Shown here piece by piece: positions 51,630-60,038 of a stretch of DNA of 64,000 nt. Origin of the DNA: Paenibacillus athensensis (lineage in GTDB: Bacteria; Bacillota; Bacilli; Paenibacillales; NBRC-103111); the NCBI RefSeq assembly GCF_004514475.2, contig NZ_MYFO02000009.1, forward strand, positions 165,066-229,065, written 5' to 3'. The notes below the pieces were generated by a model. That model did not search any database and was not told the DNA's origin. It was given only the letters and a program-made list of their open reading frames with translations. Each line of letters starts with the position of its first letter. Within the stretch, counting starts at the first letter, position 1. The position numbers were made by a program, and so were the translations under genes.

Positions 51630-54617
51630 GTGAAACAGAACAGATGGGTCCGCAAGCTGGTGATGCTGTGGGTGGCGGTGCTGATGGTGGTGCCGTATTT
51701 TGCTTCGGTATCGTATGCGGATTTCGATACGGGAAATATTCGGGTCAACCAGATCGGCTATGCGCCGGACGGGGACAAAATCGCTACGGTCATTATTCCG
51801 CCGGCGAGCGCTTCGCCGTCCACGCCGCTGAGCTGGCAGCTGCTCGATTATTATAATCATGTCGTAATGTCCGGCATGACGACGAATGTCGGCTTGGATG
51901 CGGCTTCGGGCGATTATGTGCACAAGCTTGATTTTTCGGCGTTCAAGGCGGTGGGTACGGATTACAAGCTGGCCGTTGATACGCTGGGGACAAGCGTCAA
52001 TTTCGACATTCAGCCGGATTTGTATGCAACGCTGCCGGCGGATGCGATGAACTATTTTTACTTTCACCGCATGGGTGAAGCGACGGTTGCACAATATTTG
52101 CCGTCTGCGGTGTATGCGCGCGCGGCGCTGCATCCCGGCGATTCGGCGGTTGCGTGTCTGACGATTACCGATAGCACAACGCAAAAGGGCTGCGTCGGCA
52201 CGTTGAATGTGAAAAATTCCTGGGCCGATGCCGGTGACTACGGCATTTATCCGGTGAACCACGCGATTTCGGCGTGGACGCTGATGAACTTTTATGAGCG
52301 GTATCCGTCATCGTTCCCTGACAGCTCGTTGAATCTGCCGGAGCGGGGCAACGGGATTCCGGATATTCTGGACGAGGTTGCGTTCGGCTCGACCTATATG
52401 TACGGCATGCTGCCGGCGTCGGGGCTGGCTTCCCACAAGGTGACGAACGTGCAGTGGGGCGACGGCTTCAACCAGACGACGGCCGGTTTCGTCAACTACG
52501 AGAATACGAGCTCGGCGCTGGGCGGCCGCAAGGCGCAGCCGACCTCGACCGCGGCGACGTATGCGGTGGCGCGCACGCTGGCCCAGCTGTCCCGCGTGAT
52601 CAAGCCGTATAACGCTACGCTGGCGGCGAGCTACTGGACGAAGGCGAAGGACGCGTTCTCGCGGGCGACGTCGCTGCCGATTATCTATTACTCCGGCACG
52701 ACGACCGACTCGGTGGGCGGCGGAGATTACGACGATGTGAAAATTACCGACGACCGCTACGCAGCGGCGGTGGAAATGTATTTGACGGCCTACAAAAATG
52801 CCGACGCCAATCTGGCGACATACCGCACCGAGGTGCGCAACGCCGTGGATTTCAAAAAGGTCGGGCAATTTGACTGGCAGGAGGTCGGTACGACCGGCAC
52901 GCTGTCGCTGCTGTCTGTACCCAACGATCTGACGGCAACCGAGCTGAACGACATGAAAGCGAACGTGGCTACCTATGCCAACTCGCTGGTTGCGATTCAA
53001 AATGCCGAAGGCTACCCGGCTTTGATCAGCCCCGGCGCTTCAAACAAATATCCGTGGGGCTCGAATTCCTTTATCGTCAACCGGATGATGGTGCTCGGCT
53101 ACGCGTACGACTTGTCCAAAGTGGGCGGGACGCCGAATCTGAGCTATCTCAAAGCGATCAATCGCGGCATGGACTATTTGATGGGCACGAACGCGATGAA
53201 GCTGTCTTACATTACCGGCTATGGCGAATATTATGAAGCCGATACGCACGATCGGTTCGCTTGGGTCGCTTCGGGCAAAAGAACGCGCACGACGCCGTAT
53301 CCGCGCGGCTGGTTGTCCGGCGGTCCGAACAACGACGTGATCAACGACGGCATCGCCGGAGGCACCGGGCGTCCGGGTACGCCAACGGGCGTGGCGCCGG
53401 CCAAAAGCTACGCCGGTCCGAACTCCGCTCCCGAGGCGTGGGCTTCGAAGGAGAATACGATCAACTGGAACGCTCCGCTCGTCTGGGCGGCGCAATATAT
53501 CCGCAACAATCAGAACGATTTGTACACCGGCTTCACCCTGTCGTCTTCCAACGGGCCGTCTTCGGCGATTCGGCTGACTTGGCCGTCCCAAGGCACGGGC
53601 TATACGTACGATGTGTACGTCTCCGATCCGACCACAGGCGCCATGATGCTGGAGACCAATGTCGGAGCGGCAACGACGGTCGATATTTTCCGTCCGGCCT
53701 TCGCGCCTTACTACTTTAAGGTAGTGGCGGTCAACGCCAACCCGGCGCTGAATAAAACAAGCCGGACGATTCAAGCCAGCGGCTATCCGACACCGGCGCA
53801 GCCGAACATTCAAATTCTGCCGGGCAGCGGATCGATTGGCTTGACCTTTGATATGACCGGCTCGACGAACGTGGTGATGCGCTCCGAAAATAACAGCACC
53901 TGGACCTATCTCGGCGACGGCGTGTACGGACCGAGCGGCGGCGGTTATTATTTGGACAGCACGGTGCAGCCGAACAAAACCTACTATTATAAGGTTGTTG
54001 CCACAGCCTACCGCTACGGCAGTACGGACAGTGCGGTAGTGTCGGGCCGAACGGTGACGACGGCGACCAGCTACTTTACCACTTCGCTGGAAAGCGGCCA
54101 AACGCCAACGACGTGGGGCGATTCCGTCGAAGCAAGCGCCAATATTGGCGGATACTTGCCGACCATTCAGCCGGAAGCGTCTGTGCGCACCAACGAGCAA
54201 GCCAAGACGGGCACGGCGGCGCTGATGTTCTCCGGAAAAGACAACAGCACGAGCAGCTCGTATATTCGCTTCAAATCGTTTGACGTCAACATCCCGGTCA
54301 ACGATCCGAATTTGAAGCTGAACTACTGGTTCTATCCGCAAACAGCGCTGGCCAAAAACGTCATTGTCGATCTGCTCTTTACCGACGGCACGCTGATGAG
54401 CGATTGCTACGGCTTGAGCGATACGCAGGGCAACGGCGTTGACCCGAGCTCCGGACGCGGCACGATCAATACATGGACGCAGGTGCAGTTCAATTTTGCG
54501 CCTTATGCGATCGGCAAAACGGTCGATAAAATTCTGATCCACTACAAGGATTGGGACTACGGCGGCACGACCGGCCAGTTCCGCGGTTATGTCGACGACA
54601 TCAAGATTACGAACTAA
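51630..54617 (+). CDS. Secreted GH9 cellulase with C-terminal beta-sandwich modules
   Basis: 995 residues. A signal peptide (about 1-30, ending VSYA-DF) is followed by a CelD_N Ig-like domain (about 31-125), GH9 catalytic domain (about 130-630), two FN3-like modules (about 640-820) and a final jelly-roll module ending 'RGYVDDIKITN' that resembles a carbohydrate-binding domain. Catalytic residues: Asp200 and Asp203 in WADAGD, general acid Glu608 in SKENTINWNAP. The catalytic part is clearly related to that of the cellulase at 19102-23841, but this enzyme has no CBM3. The GTG at 51630 follows AAGGAG. It presumably acts on soluble or amorphous beta-glucan alongside the other enzyme. Confidence 0.94.
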   Translation: MKQNRWVRKLVMLWVAVLMVVPYFASVSYADFDTGNIRVNQIGYAPDGDKIATVIIPPASASPSTPLSWQLLDYYNHVVMSGMTTNVGLDAASGDYVHKLDFSAFKAVGTDYKLAVDTLGTSVNFDIQPDLYATLPADAMNYFYFHRMGEATVAQYLPSAVYARAALHPGDSAVACLTITDSTTQKGCVGTLNVKNSWADAGDYGIYPVNHAISAWTLMNFYERYPSSFPDSSLNLPERGNGIPDILDEVAFGSTYMYGMLPASGLASHKVTNVQWGDGFNQTTAGFVNYENTSSALGGRKAQPTSTAATYAVARTLAQLSRVIKPYNATLAASYWTKAKDAFSRATSLPIIYYSGTTTDSVGGGDYDDVKITDDRYAAAVEMYLTAYKNADANLATYRTEVRNAVDFKKVGQFDWQEVGTTGTLSLLSVPNDLTATELNDMKANVATYANSLVAIQNAEGYPALISPGASNKYPWGSNSFIVNRMMVLGYAYDLSKVGGTPNLSYLKAINRGMDYLMGTNAMKLSYITGYGEYYEADTHDRFAWVASGKRTRTTPYPRGWLSGGPNNDVINDGIAGGTGRPGTPTGVAPAKSYAGPNSAPEAWASKENTINWNAPLVWAAQYIRNNQNDLYTGFTLSSSNGPSSAIRLTWPSQGTGYTYDVYVSDPTTGAMMLETNVGAATTVDIFRPAFAPYYFKVVAVNANPALNKTSRTIQASGYPTPAQPNIQILPGSGSIGLTFDMTGSTNVVMRSENNSTWTYLGDGVYGPSGGGYYLDSTVQPNKTYYYKVVATAYRYGSTDSAVVSGRTVTTATSYFTTSLESGQTPTTWGDSVEASANIGGYLPTIQPEASVRTNEQAKTGTAALMFSGKDNSTSSSYIRFKSFDVNIPVNDPNLKLNYWFYPQTALAKNVIVDLLFTDGTLMSDCYGLSDTQGNGVDPSSGRGTINTWTQVQFNFAPYAIGKTVDKILIHYKDWDYGGTTGQFRGYVDDIKITN

Positions 54618-54650
54618 AGCACTTGTATGGCGAAAAAAAGCAGCGGCCCA

Positions 54651-54688
54651 GCCGCCTTGTCCCGGATGCTCCGGGATGGGGCGGCTTT
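54651..54688 (+). terminator. Terminator after the second GH9 gene
   Basis: GCCGCC...CCCGG pairs with CCGGG...GGCGGC around ATGCT, followed by TTT. The stem is strong; the U-tract is short. Confidence 0.6.
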
Positions 54689-54782
54689 GGCCGTATCGGG
54701 GGTACGCGCCGGGCAGTCCGGGCGAAGTACGAGAGCCGGAGAAGCAGCGGAGAGCAGCAGACGGGAACCGCCTGCGTCATGC

Positions 54783-55078
54783 AGACGAGGAGAGCGGTTG
54801 CGTCTGTCACACGAGAGGAGCGGTTGCGTATGTCAGACGAGAGGAGCGGTTGCGTCGGTCAGACGGGGAGAGCGTCTGCGTCGGTCAGACGGGGAGAGCA
54901 GTTGCGTCGGTCAGACGGGGAGAGCGGTTACGTCTGTCAGACGAGAGGAGCGGTTGCGTCTGTCAGACGAGAGGAGCGGTTGCGTCCGTCAGACGAGAGG
55001 AGCGGTTGCGTCCGTCAGACGAGAGGAGCGTCTGCGTCTGTCAGACGAGAGGAGCGGTTGCGTCTGGCAGACGAGGTA
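54783..55078. repeat. 26-bp tandem repeat array, eleven copies
   Basis: The unit core GAGCGGTTGCG recurs every 26 bp from 54792 to 55052 (eleven times), as in CAGACGAGAGGAGCGGTTGC. Copies differ at a few sites. Because 26 is not a multiple of three, all frames are open on the plus strand without implying a protein. It lies just past the 3' end of the minus-strand AraC gene. No spacers are present, so it is not a CRISPR. Confidence 0.9.
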
Positions 55079-55104
55079 AGCAGCTGCGCTGGCGCGGCGG
55101 CCGC

Positions 55105-55962
55105 TCAGCTGCGTGTGCTGCCGTTCAGCGCCTGATATTGGCGGGGCGGGAGGCCGACGGCCTTTTTGAACGTGCGGATGAAGTTGGAATAGTCGTTGAA
55201 GCCGGACAGCTGGCAGGCGTCGGTGACAGTGCTGCCTTCGCGCAGCAGGCTTTTGGCCCGGGCGATCCGTTTGAACAGAATGTGCTCGTGGATCGTGCTG
55301 CCGGTATGCTTTTTGAACAGACGGCACAGGTAGGAACGGTTCATGAAAAACGTCGATTCCAGCGTTTCCAGCGACAGGTCCTGATCGAGATGCCCGTCGA
55401 TGTAAGCGAGCAAAGCGCTGAGCTTTTCGGGAATGTGCGCGTTTTTTTGCGGCTCGTCCTGCCGGCTGAACGCTTGGTTGATGAACACCAGCAGCTCGAT
55501 GAATGCGGTGACGTAGAGGATGTCTGCGCCTGGGGCGGCATCGGGCTGGGCGCAAGCTTTCATGCGTTCGTAAAGCCGCAGGATGTCTTCGATTTGATGG
55601 GGATTCAGGCGAAGCCGGTTATTCTCGCCCGGTGGCCGCTGGGTGAAGCAATGGAGCAGGTCGAAATGCGGCGAGCTGAATCGGGCCGCCTGCCGGGGAT
55701 CGAAATGGATCACCAGTACTTCATAGCGCTGGCGGGGCGTGCGGAAGTTCGGACGGTGCAGCTCATTGCTGTTCATGACGAGCAGGTCGCCGTGCTGCAG
55801 CGGGTACACCTGTTTTTCGATAAAATAATGGACGTCGCCGCTGAGGAAGAAATAGATTTCGTACAAGTCCTGATGCAGATGAAAATCAAAGGGCTGGGGC
55901 TCCAGCGTTCGGTTATGATATAAGGTAATGGCGTGCTCGTGGTTGGGATAGGGCGCATGCAT
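55105..55962 (-). CDS. AraC-family transcriptional regulator with cupin sensor
   Basis: About 285 residues. The N-terminal half is an AraC_binding cupin ('FHLHQDLYEIYFFLSGDVHYFIE', 'LQHGDLLVMNSNELHR'). The C-terminal 100 residues are the two helix-turn-helix motifs ('SLETLESTFFMNRSYLCRLFKKHTG' and 'TVTDACQLSGFNDYSNFIRTFKKAVGLPPRQYQ'). The ATG at 55962 follows AGGAGG with 6-bp spacing; the longer frame from 56052 is less likely. It is divergent from a sugar isomerase-like gene and probably controls it in response to a sugar. Confidence 0.9.
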   Translation of the reverse strand: MHAPYPNHEHAITLYHNRTLEPQPFDFHLHQDLYEIYFFLSGDVHYFIEKQVYPLQHGDLLVMNSNELHRPNFRTPRQRYEVLVIHFDPRQAARFSSPHFDLLHCFTQRPPGENNRLRLNPHQIEDILRLYERMKACAQPDAAPGADILYVTAFIELLVFINQAFSRQDEPQKNAHIPEKLSALLAYIDGHLDQDLSLETLESTFFMNRSYLCRLFKKHTGSTIHEHILFKRIARAKSLLREGSTVTDACQLSGFNDYSNFIRTFKKAVGLPPRQYQALNGSTRS

Positions 55963-56088
55963 GCGGGGCCTCCTGCAATCGAAATCAACTAGGTCAACAA
56001 AAGCCATCTTTTGCCCAATAATTGCAATGAATACGGTTTTATTATACTGCAAGATAGAGGTAGAGCAAAACCAGGGAGGGATTGGGCA

Positions 56089-56946
56089 ATGAAGTTATCG
56101 GTGTTTACGGTGGCAACCCCGGAGCTGATGCCGGAGGAGTTGGCTGCAGCGGCGCGAGAGGCGGGGCTGGACGGCATTGAGTGGCGGTACAAGGAGATTC
56201 CGGCGGATGCGCTGCAGGAGGCGCCGTCGTTCTGGCGGCACAATCTGTGCTCGATCGATCCGGCGACGGACGAGGCGGGGCTGGCGCGTTTCCGTCACGC
56301 CGCAGAGGCGCACGGGCTGCGTTCGATCAGCGTGACGCCGTATTTGGCCTGCGGCGATATCGCTGGCACGGAGCGGGTGATGCAGGCGGCGCGGGCTTTG
56401 GGCGCGAGCTTCATCCGCGTCGGCGTGCCGTGGTATGACGGCAGCCGCTCTTACGGCGACTTGTACAAGGAAGCGGTCGCCTATCTGGGCGAGGTGCAGG
56501 AGCTGGCGCGGCAATACGGCGTGAGGGGGCTGGTGGAGACGCATCACCAGACGATTACGCCAAGCGCCGGGCTGGCGCACCGGCTGGTCGCGGCGTTTGA
56601 CCCGGCGCTGATCGGCGTGCTGCACGACGCGGGCAACATGGTCCATGAGGGCTTCGAGCATTACCGCATGGGGCTAGAGCTGCTGGGCCCGCATCTGGCC
56701 CACGTGCATGTGAAGAACGCCGCGTGGGTGCAGGACGGCGTACGCGCGGACGGCTCGCCGCAATGGCGCGCCGTCTGGACGCCGATCCGCGAAGGCGTCG
56801 TCGATTGGCCGCAGCTGCTGGGCGTGCTGCGGGACATCGGCTACGACGGCTATCTCGGCGTCGAGGATTTCAGCGGGCGGCTGCCAGCCCGCGAGATGTT
56901 GCGCCAATATGCCGATTCGATGCGCGAGTGGCTCGCGCTGGCGTAG
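56089..56946 (+). CDS. Sugar phosphate isomerase/epimerase family protein (AP endonuclease 2 fold)
   Basis: 285-residue TIM barrel. Family blocks are 'MKLSVFTVATPELMPEELAAAAREAGLDGIEWRY', 'HGLRSISVTPYLACGD', 'GVRGLVETHHQTITPS' (metal-binding Glu and His), 'GVLHDAGNMVHEG', 'HVHVKNAAW' and 'GYLGVEDFS' (last metal Glu). Members isomerise or dehydrate sugars and inositol derivatives. The ATG at 56089 follows GGGAGGGA. The divergent AraC gene suggests substrate-induced expression. The exact substrate is unknown. Confidence 0.85.
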   Translation: MKLSVFTVATPELMPEELAAAAREAGLDGIEWRYKEIPADALQEAPSFWRHNLCSIDPATDEAGLARFRHAAEAHGLRSISVTPYLACGDIAGTERVMQAARALGASFIRVGVPWYDGSRSYGDLYKEAVAYLGEVQELARQYGVRGLVETHHQTITPSAGLAHRLVAAFDPALIGVLHDAGNMVHEGFEHYRMGLELLGPHLAHVHVKNAAWVQDGVRADGSPQWRAVWTPIREGVVDWPQLLGVLRDIGYDGYLGVEDFSGRLPAREMLRQYADSMREWLALA

Positions 56947-57000
56947 CGGCAGGTTGGCGGTGAAAAAGGCGGCGGGGATGCGATCCCGCCGACAGAGGCT

Positions 57001-57037
57001 GCACCCGCGTTGGGGGACGCGCGGGTGCGGTTTTTTT
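57001..57037 (+). terminator. Terminator after the isomerase-like gene
   Basis: GCACCCGCG (57001-57009) pairs with CGCGGGTGC (57020-57028), followed by GG and seven T. Confidence 0.9.
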
Positions 57038-57131
57038 GCATGAAAAGGGGGCGGCGAATTGGAGTTTATCGGGAAAAACGGGTAAGATGATAGGGATAGA
57101 CAGAGGCAAGATTGTTGAGAGGGGTCTACCA

Positions 57132-57791
57132 ATGAAGCTGTCCAAATCCGTCAAGCTGTTGATCCTGTGGTTTGCCCTTGCGCTGTGCGGGCTGCTGCTT
57201 TGGAAGTTTACGAATATCGGCAAGAGCATTCACATGGATGCCATTAGCGTGTGGCTGCGCGAGCTGGGCTTTGTCGGCGGCCTGCTGTACATTCTCGCTT
57301 ATACGCTGCGGCCGCTGGTGCTGTTCCCGGCGATTCCGCTGACGGTGTTCGGCGGGTATACGTTTGGCGCTTTTTGGGGGACGGTGTACGATGTGATCGG
57401 GGCCGGCGCTGGGGCGGTGCTGTCGTTTCAGATTGCCCGCAGATGGGGCCGCGGCAGCTTCGAAAGGCTGATTCGCGGCAAAAAGCTGCAGACGTTTGAC
57501 GAAAAGGCCGAGAAGAACGGCTTTATGGTCGTGTTGTATATGCGTTTGCTGCCTTTTTTTCCGTTTGACGGGGTCAGCTACGGCGCAGGGCTGTCGAAAA
57601 TCCGCACAGGCGACTATACGTGGGCTACGTTCATCGGGATCATTCCCGGCGCTGTCGTGTACAACGTGCTGGGGGATTCGCTGCAGGAAATCGGCTCGAT
57701 GAAATTTTATTTGGCGGTGGCGTTGTATGTGGCGTTTGCGCTGATTCCGCTGGTGGTGCGTCGTCGGCAGAAGGCGCGGGCCGAAGTCTGA
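57132..57791 (+). CDS. TVP38/TMEM64 (VTT/DedA-related) membrane protein
   Basis: 219 residues with five to six membrane segments. The VTT-domain core is clear: 'RPLVLFPAIPLTVFGGYTFGAFWGTVYDVIGAGAGAVLSFQIARRWG' (in part) and 'VVLYMRLLPFFPFDGVSYGAGLSKI', with the F-P/G-x-x-x-G pattern and the re-entrant loop. The wider superfamily includes lipid scramblases and undecaprenyl-phosphate flippases. A PAP2 phosphatase follows 41 bp later, which fits a role in polyprenyl or phospholipid handling. GAGAGGGG precedes the ATG. Confidence 0.88.
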   Translation: MKLSKSVKLLILWFALALCGLLLWKFTNIGKSIHMDAISVWLRELGFVGGLLYILAYTLRPLVLFPAIPLTVFGGYTFGAFWGTVYDVIGAGAGAVLSFQIARRWGRGSFERLIRGKKLQTFDEKAEKNGFMVVLYMRLLPFFPFDGVSYGAGLSKIRTGDYTWATFIGIIPGAVVYNVLGDSLQEIGSMKFYLAVALYVAFALIPLVVRRRQKARAEV

Positions 57792-57832
57792 CCGTTTTGC
57801 GGCTGAATGGTGAAGTGAGGAGAGGAGAGCGG

Positions 57833-58510
57833 ATGTCATTGAACCGGAAATTGTATATGGAGCTGGCTGCTGCCGTGGCCGTTGCGCTAGCGCTGCTGGT
57901 TGGTTTTATTGTGGTGTCGCAAAGCTTGCAGGCGGCTTGGGTCGATCACTTTGACCGCACGGTGGGAGAGGCCGTTCGCGGTATGCGCAGCGATGGGTTG
58001 ACGCCGGTGGCGAAGTTTTTTACGTCGCTGGGCACAAGTAAGGTGGAGGGAGCGGTATGTCTGGCAATTGCGCTCCTGCTGATGTTCCGCTTGAAGCATC
58101 GCTGGGAAACGCTGATTCTGATCGTGGGGGTGCTGGGCACGTGGGGGTTGAATACGTTGCTGAAAAGTGTGTTCGGTCGCGCGCGCCCCGAGCTGGCGCT
58201 TCGGCTTGTCGAAGAGACCGGCTTTAGCTTCCCCAGCGGCCATTCGATGGTGTCGATGCTGTTCTACGGGTTGGCCGGTTATTTGCTCTGGTACGAGGCG
58301 CGCGGCGTATGGCGGGCCGCTTGGCTGATTCCGCTGGTTACGATGCTGGTCGTGCTGTGCATCGGCTGCAGCCGGATTTATCTGGGCGTCCATTATCCGA
58401 GCGATGTGCTGGCCGGCTTTGCTGCCGGGGGCGCTTGTCTGGCCGCTTGCATCATGGCCGTGCGCGCTGTGCGATATCGGCGGGGAGTGAAGAGCGGAGT
58501 CGGGAAGTAG
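57833..58510 (+). CDS. PAP2-family membrane phosphatase
   Basis: 225 residues with about six membrane helices. The three phosphatase motifs are intact: KSVFGRARP (KxxxxxxRP), PSGHS, and SRIYLGVHYPSD (SRxxxxxHxxxD). Such enzymes dephosphorylate phosphatidate, undecaprenyl pyrophosphate or phosphatidylglycerol phosphate on the outer face of the membrane. It is co-oriented with the VTT gene and probably in one operon. GAGGAGAGG precedes the ATG at 57833; longer upstream frames are shadows of the VTT gene. Confidence 0.92.
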   Translation: MSLNRKLYMELAAAVAVALALLVGFIVVSQSLQAAWVDHFDRTVGEAVRGMRSDGLTPVAKFFTSLGTSKVEGAVCLAIALLLMFRLKHRWETLILIVGVLGTWGLNTLLKSVFGRARPELALRLVEETGFSFPSGHSMVSMLFYGLAGYLLWYEARGVWRAAWLIPLVTMLVVLCIGCSRIYLGVHYPSDVLAGFAAGGACLAACIMAVRAVRYRRGVKSGVGK

Positions 58511-58534
58511 GATGGCAGAGGGGAGAGCTGACTG

Positions 58535-58876
58535 ATGCAGGAGTGGATCGGGATAGCGGCGGTGGCGGCGTTGATTACGTTTTTTATTTTTCTGGGCAAT
58601 GAGCAGAAAAAAAGCCGGCGCCGGAGCGGGCGATCCAGCGTGGATGGCGGCGGTGGCGATAGCAGCGATGTCGGCGGAAGCCATGACAACGGCTGGTGGT
58701 TCGGCAGCGGCCGTCACAACGGTGGGCATGATGGTGGACACGGCGGAGGGCATGGCAGCGGCGGGCATGGCGATGCGGGGCACGGTGGCAGGCATGACGG
58801 AGGCCATAGCGGCGATGGACATGGCGGGGATAGCAGCGACAGTGGAGATGGCGGCGGCGGGGACGGCGGGGATTAG
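58535..58876 (+). CDS. Single-pass membrane protein with a Gly/His/Asp-rich tail
   Basis: 113 residues. A membrane helix (about 4-20, IGIAAVAALITFFIFLG) and a basic stop-transfer (KKSRRRSGR) are followed by about 80 residues almost entirely of Gly, His, Asp and Ser (HNGGHDGGHGGGHGSGGHGD). The histidine density suggests metal binding, though low-complexity drift in GC-rich DNA is possible. GGGGAGAGCTGACTG precedes the ATG, 24 bp after the PAP2 stop, so it may belong to that operon. Other frames here are also open because of base composition. Confidence 0.5.
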   Translation: MQEWIGIAAVAALITFFIFLGNEQKKSRRRSGRSSVDGGGGDSSDVGGSHDNGWWFGSGRHNGGHDGGHGGGHGSGGHGDAGHGGRHDGGHSGDGHGGDSSDSGDGGGGDGGD

Positions 58877-58950
58877 CCCGCGATAGCTTGCGGGCAGATC
58901 ACGCTGCGTGCTTGTTGGGGCAGGTGTCGGCGTAGAGGCCTCGCCGCCAG

Positions 58951-59135
58951 CATTCGCGCCGCGCGGGATTGCTGGAGCAGGTGCCGGCCGTCCCGGCCGT
59001 GCCGGGGGCATTCGCGCCGCGCGGGATTGCCGGGTCAGGTGCCGGCCGTCCCGGCTGCGCCGGGGGCATTCGTGCCGCGCGGGATTGCCGGGTCAGGTGC
59101 CGGCCGTCCCGGCCGTGCCGCCAGCATTCGCCCGC
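58951..59135. repeat. 58-bp GC-rich tandem repeat array
   Basis: CATTCG starts recur at 58951, 59009, 59067 and 59125 (period 58 bp). Units carry CGCGCCGCGCGGGATTGC and GTGCCGGCCGTCCCGGC, which can fold into GC-rich stems. It fills the space between the Gly/His-rich gene and the 3' end of a minus-strand gene. No protein is predicted. Confidence 0.85.
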
Positions 59136-59167
59136 GCTGGACCTGCCGGACTATTAGCCCTGTGCGG

Positions 59168-59482
59168 CTATTCGCGGCGGCGGCTGCGCTTGCGGCGGTC
59201 GATTTCGCTGGTGACGACGAAGGCGAGCTCCTCGTTGCCGAACAGCGACAGCACGCCGAGCAGCGTCTCGTCTGGCACCTCGCCGGCTTCATCTTTAGGC
59301 ACGGTCAGGGCAATCGCCTGCTCCAGCGCCGCGTTGGCTGTCTGCTGCGGATAGGCGGCATGGTACAGCTCGGCCGGGTTCAGGTCGTGATTGACGCACC
59401 ACTGGGCAAAAACGAGAATCATCATTTGCTCGTCGCGCTGATAATTGCGGATAATATGTTCTTCCAGTTCTTTATTACTCAT
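59168..59482 (-). CDS. Conserved-looking small protein of unknown function
   Basis: 104 residues, soluble. It starts MSNKELEEHIIRNYQRDEQM, has a helical, acidic body ('FAQWCVNHDLNPAELYHAAYPQ', 'ALEQAIALTVPKDEAGEVPDE') and a strongly basic end (EIDRRKRSRRRE). AAGGAG lies 9 bp before the ATG at 59482; the longer frame from 59647 overlaps the divergent IF-3-like gene. It is divergent from that gene, with only 61 bp between the starts, so they may share control. I do not recognise the family. Confidence 0.65.
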   Translation of the reverse strand: MSNKELEEHIIRNYQRDEQMMILVFAQWCVNHDLNPAELYHAAYPQQTANAALEQAIALTVPKDEAGEVPDETLLGVLSLFGNEELAFVVTSEIDRRKRSRRRE

Positions 59483-59543
59483 CGGGCCAAGCTCCTTGAC
59501 GTTATTGTTGCGTTCATTATACGAAAGTTCAGGCAGGTGTACA

Positions 59544-60038
59544 ATGATTTTGAATGAAAAAATTAAAGCGTCGGCGGTAGAATTGACCGGCGTGGACGGC
59601 GAAGACCTGGGCGTCGTGCCAACGGCGGAGGCGCTAAGCTTAGCCAAAAAGCTGAAGGTCGACCTCGTCTGTCTGTCGCTGATGAGCAGCCCGCCGCCCT
59701 GCCGGCTGATGCCGCGCGGAACGGCCCGTCAGGAAGCCGACGCGATCAAGCAGCAGGCCCGCAAACGCGAGCAGTCGCCCAAGGTCAAGGAAATCCGGCT
59801 GACGCCGCAGATTGAGGATCACGATTACGAGACGAAAAGGAATCAGGCCCAGCGTTGCTTACAGGCCGGCGATGCCGTGCTGCTCGTCGTCAAGACGCAC
59901 GGCAGCAAGGAAGCTCCGCAGGCGAAGGCGCTGCTGGAGCGGCTTTGCGGCGAGCTCAAGCCGTACGGCGCGAAGCTGACGGGCATTCAATCGAGCGGCA
60001 AAGGCGCGCAGGTGCAGCTTCAGCCGTTGCAGCCGTAG
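59544..60038 (+). CDS. Translation initiation factor IF-3 paralog
   Basis: 164 residues. The N-terminal domain keeps the IF3_N pattern 'LNEKIKASAVELTGVDGEDLGVVPTAEALSLAKKLKVDLVCLS' (in part) and 'PPPCRLMPRG', and the C-terminal domain keeps 'KEIRLTPQIEDHDYETKRNQAQRCLQAGDAVLLVV'. Ordinary IF-3 has 'CRIMDYGK' and 'RFRGRE'; here these are 'CRLMPRGT' and 'KTHGSKE', so ribosome contacts are altered. No rpmI/rplT genes follow, so it is not the housekeeping infC locus. It probably acts as an accessory or stress factor on the 30S subunit. The ATG at 59544 is preceded by AGGCAGGTG. Confidence 0.8.
   Translation: MILNEKIKASAVELTGVDGEDLGVVPTAEALSLAKKLKVDLVCLSLMSSPPPCRLMPRGTARQEADAIKQQARKREQSPKVKEIRLTPQIEDHDYETKRNQAQRCLQAGDAVLLVVKTHGSKEAPQAKALLERLCGELKPYGAKLTGIQSSGKGAQVQLQPLQP

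Noticed and set aside
54783..55078. Possible CRISPR array
   Set aside because: The 26-bp units are contiguous, with no unique spacers, and no cas gene is near.
54589..55923. A 444-codon plus-strand open frame and shorter ones beside it
   Set aside because: It runs through the 26-bp repeat array and then antisense to the AraC gene. All three frames are open because of the repeat composition, and no domain is recognisable.
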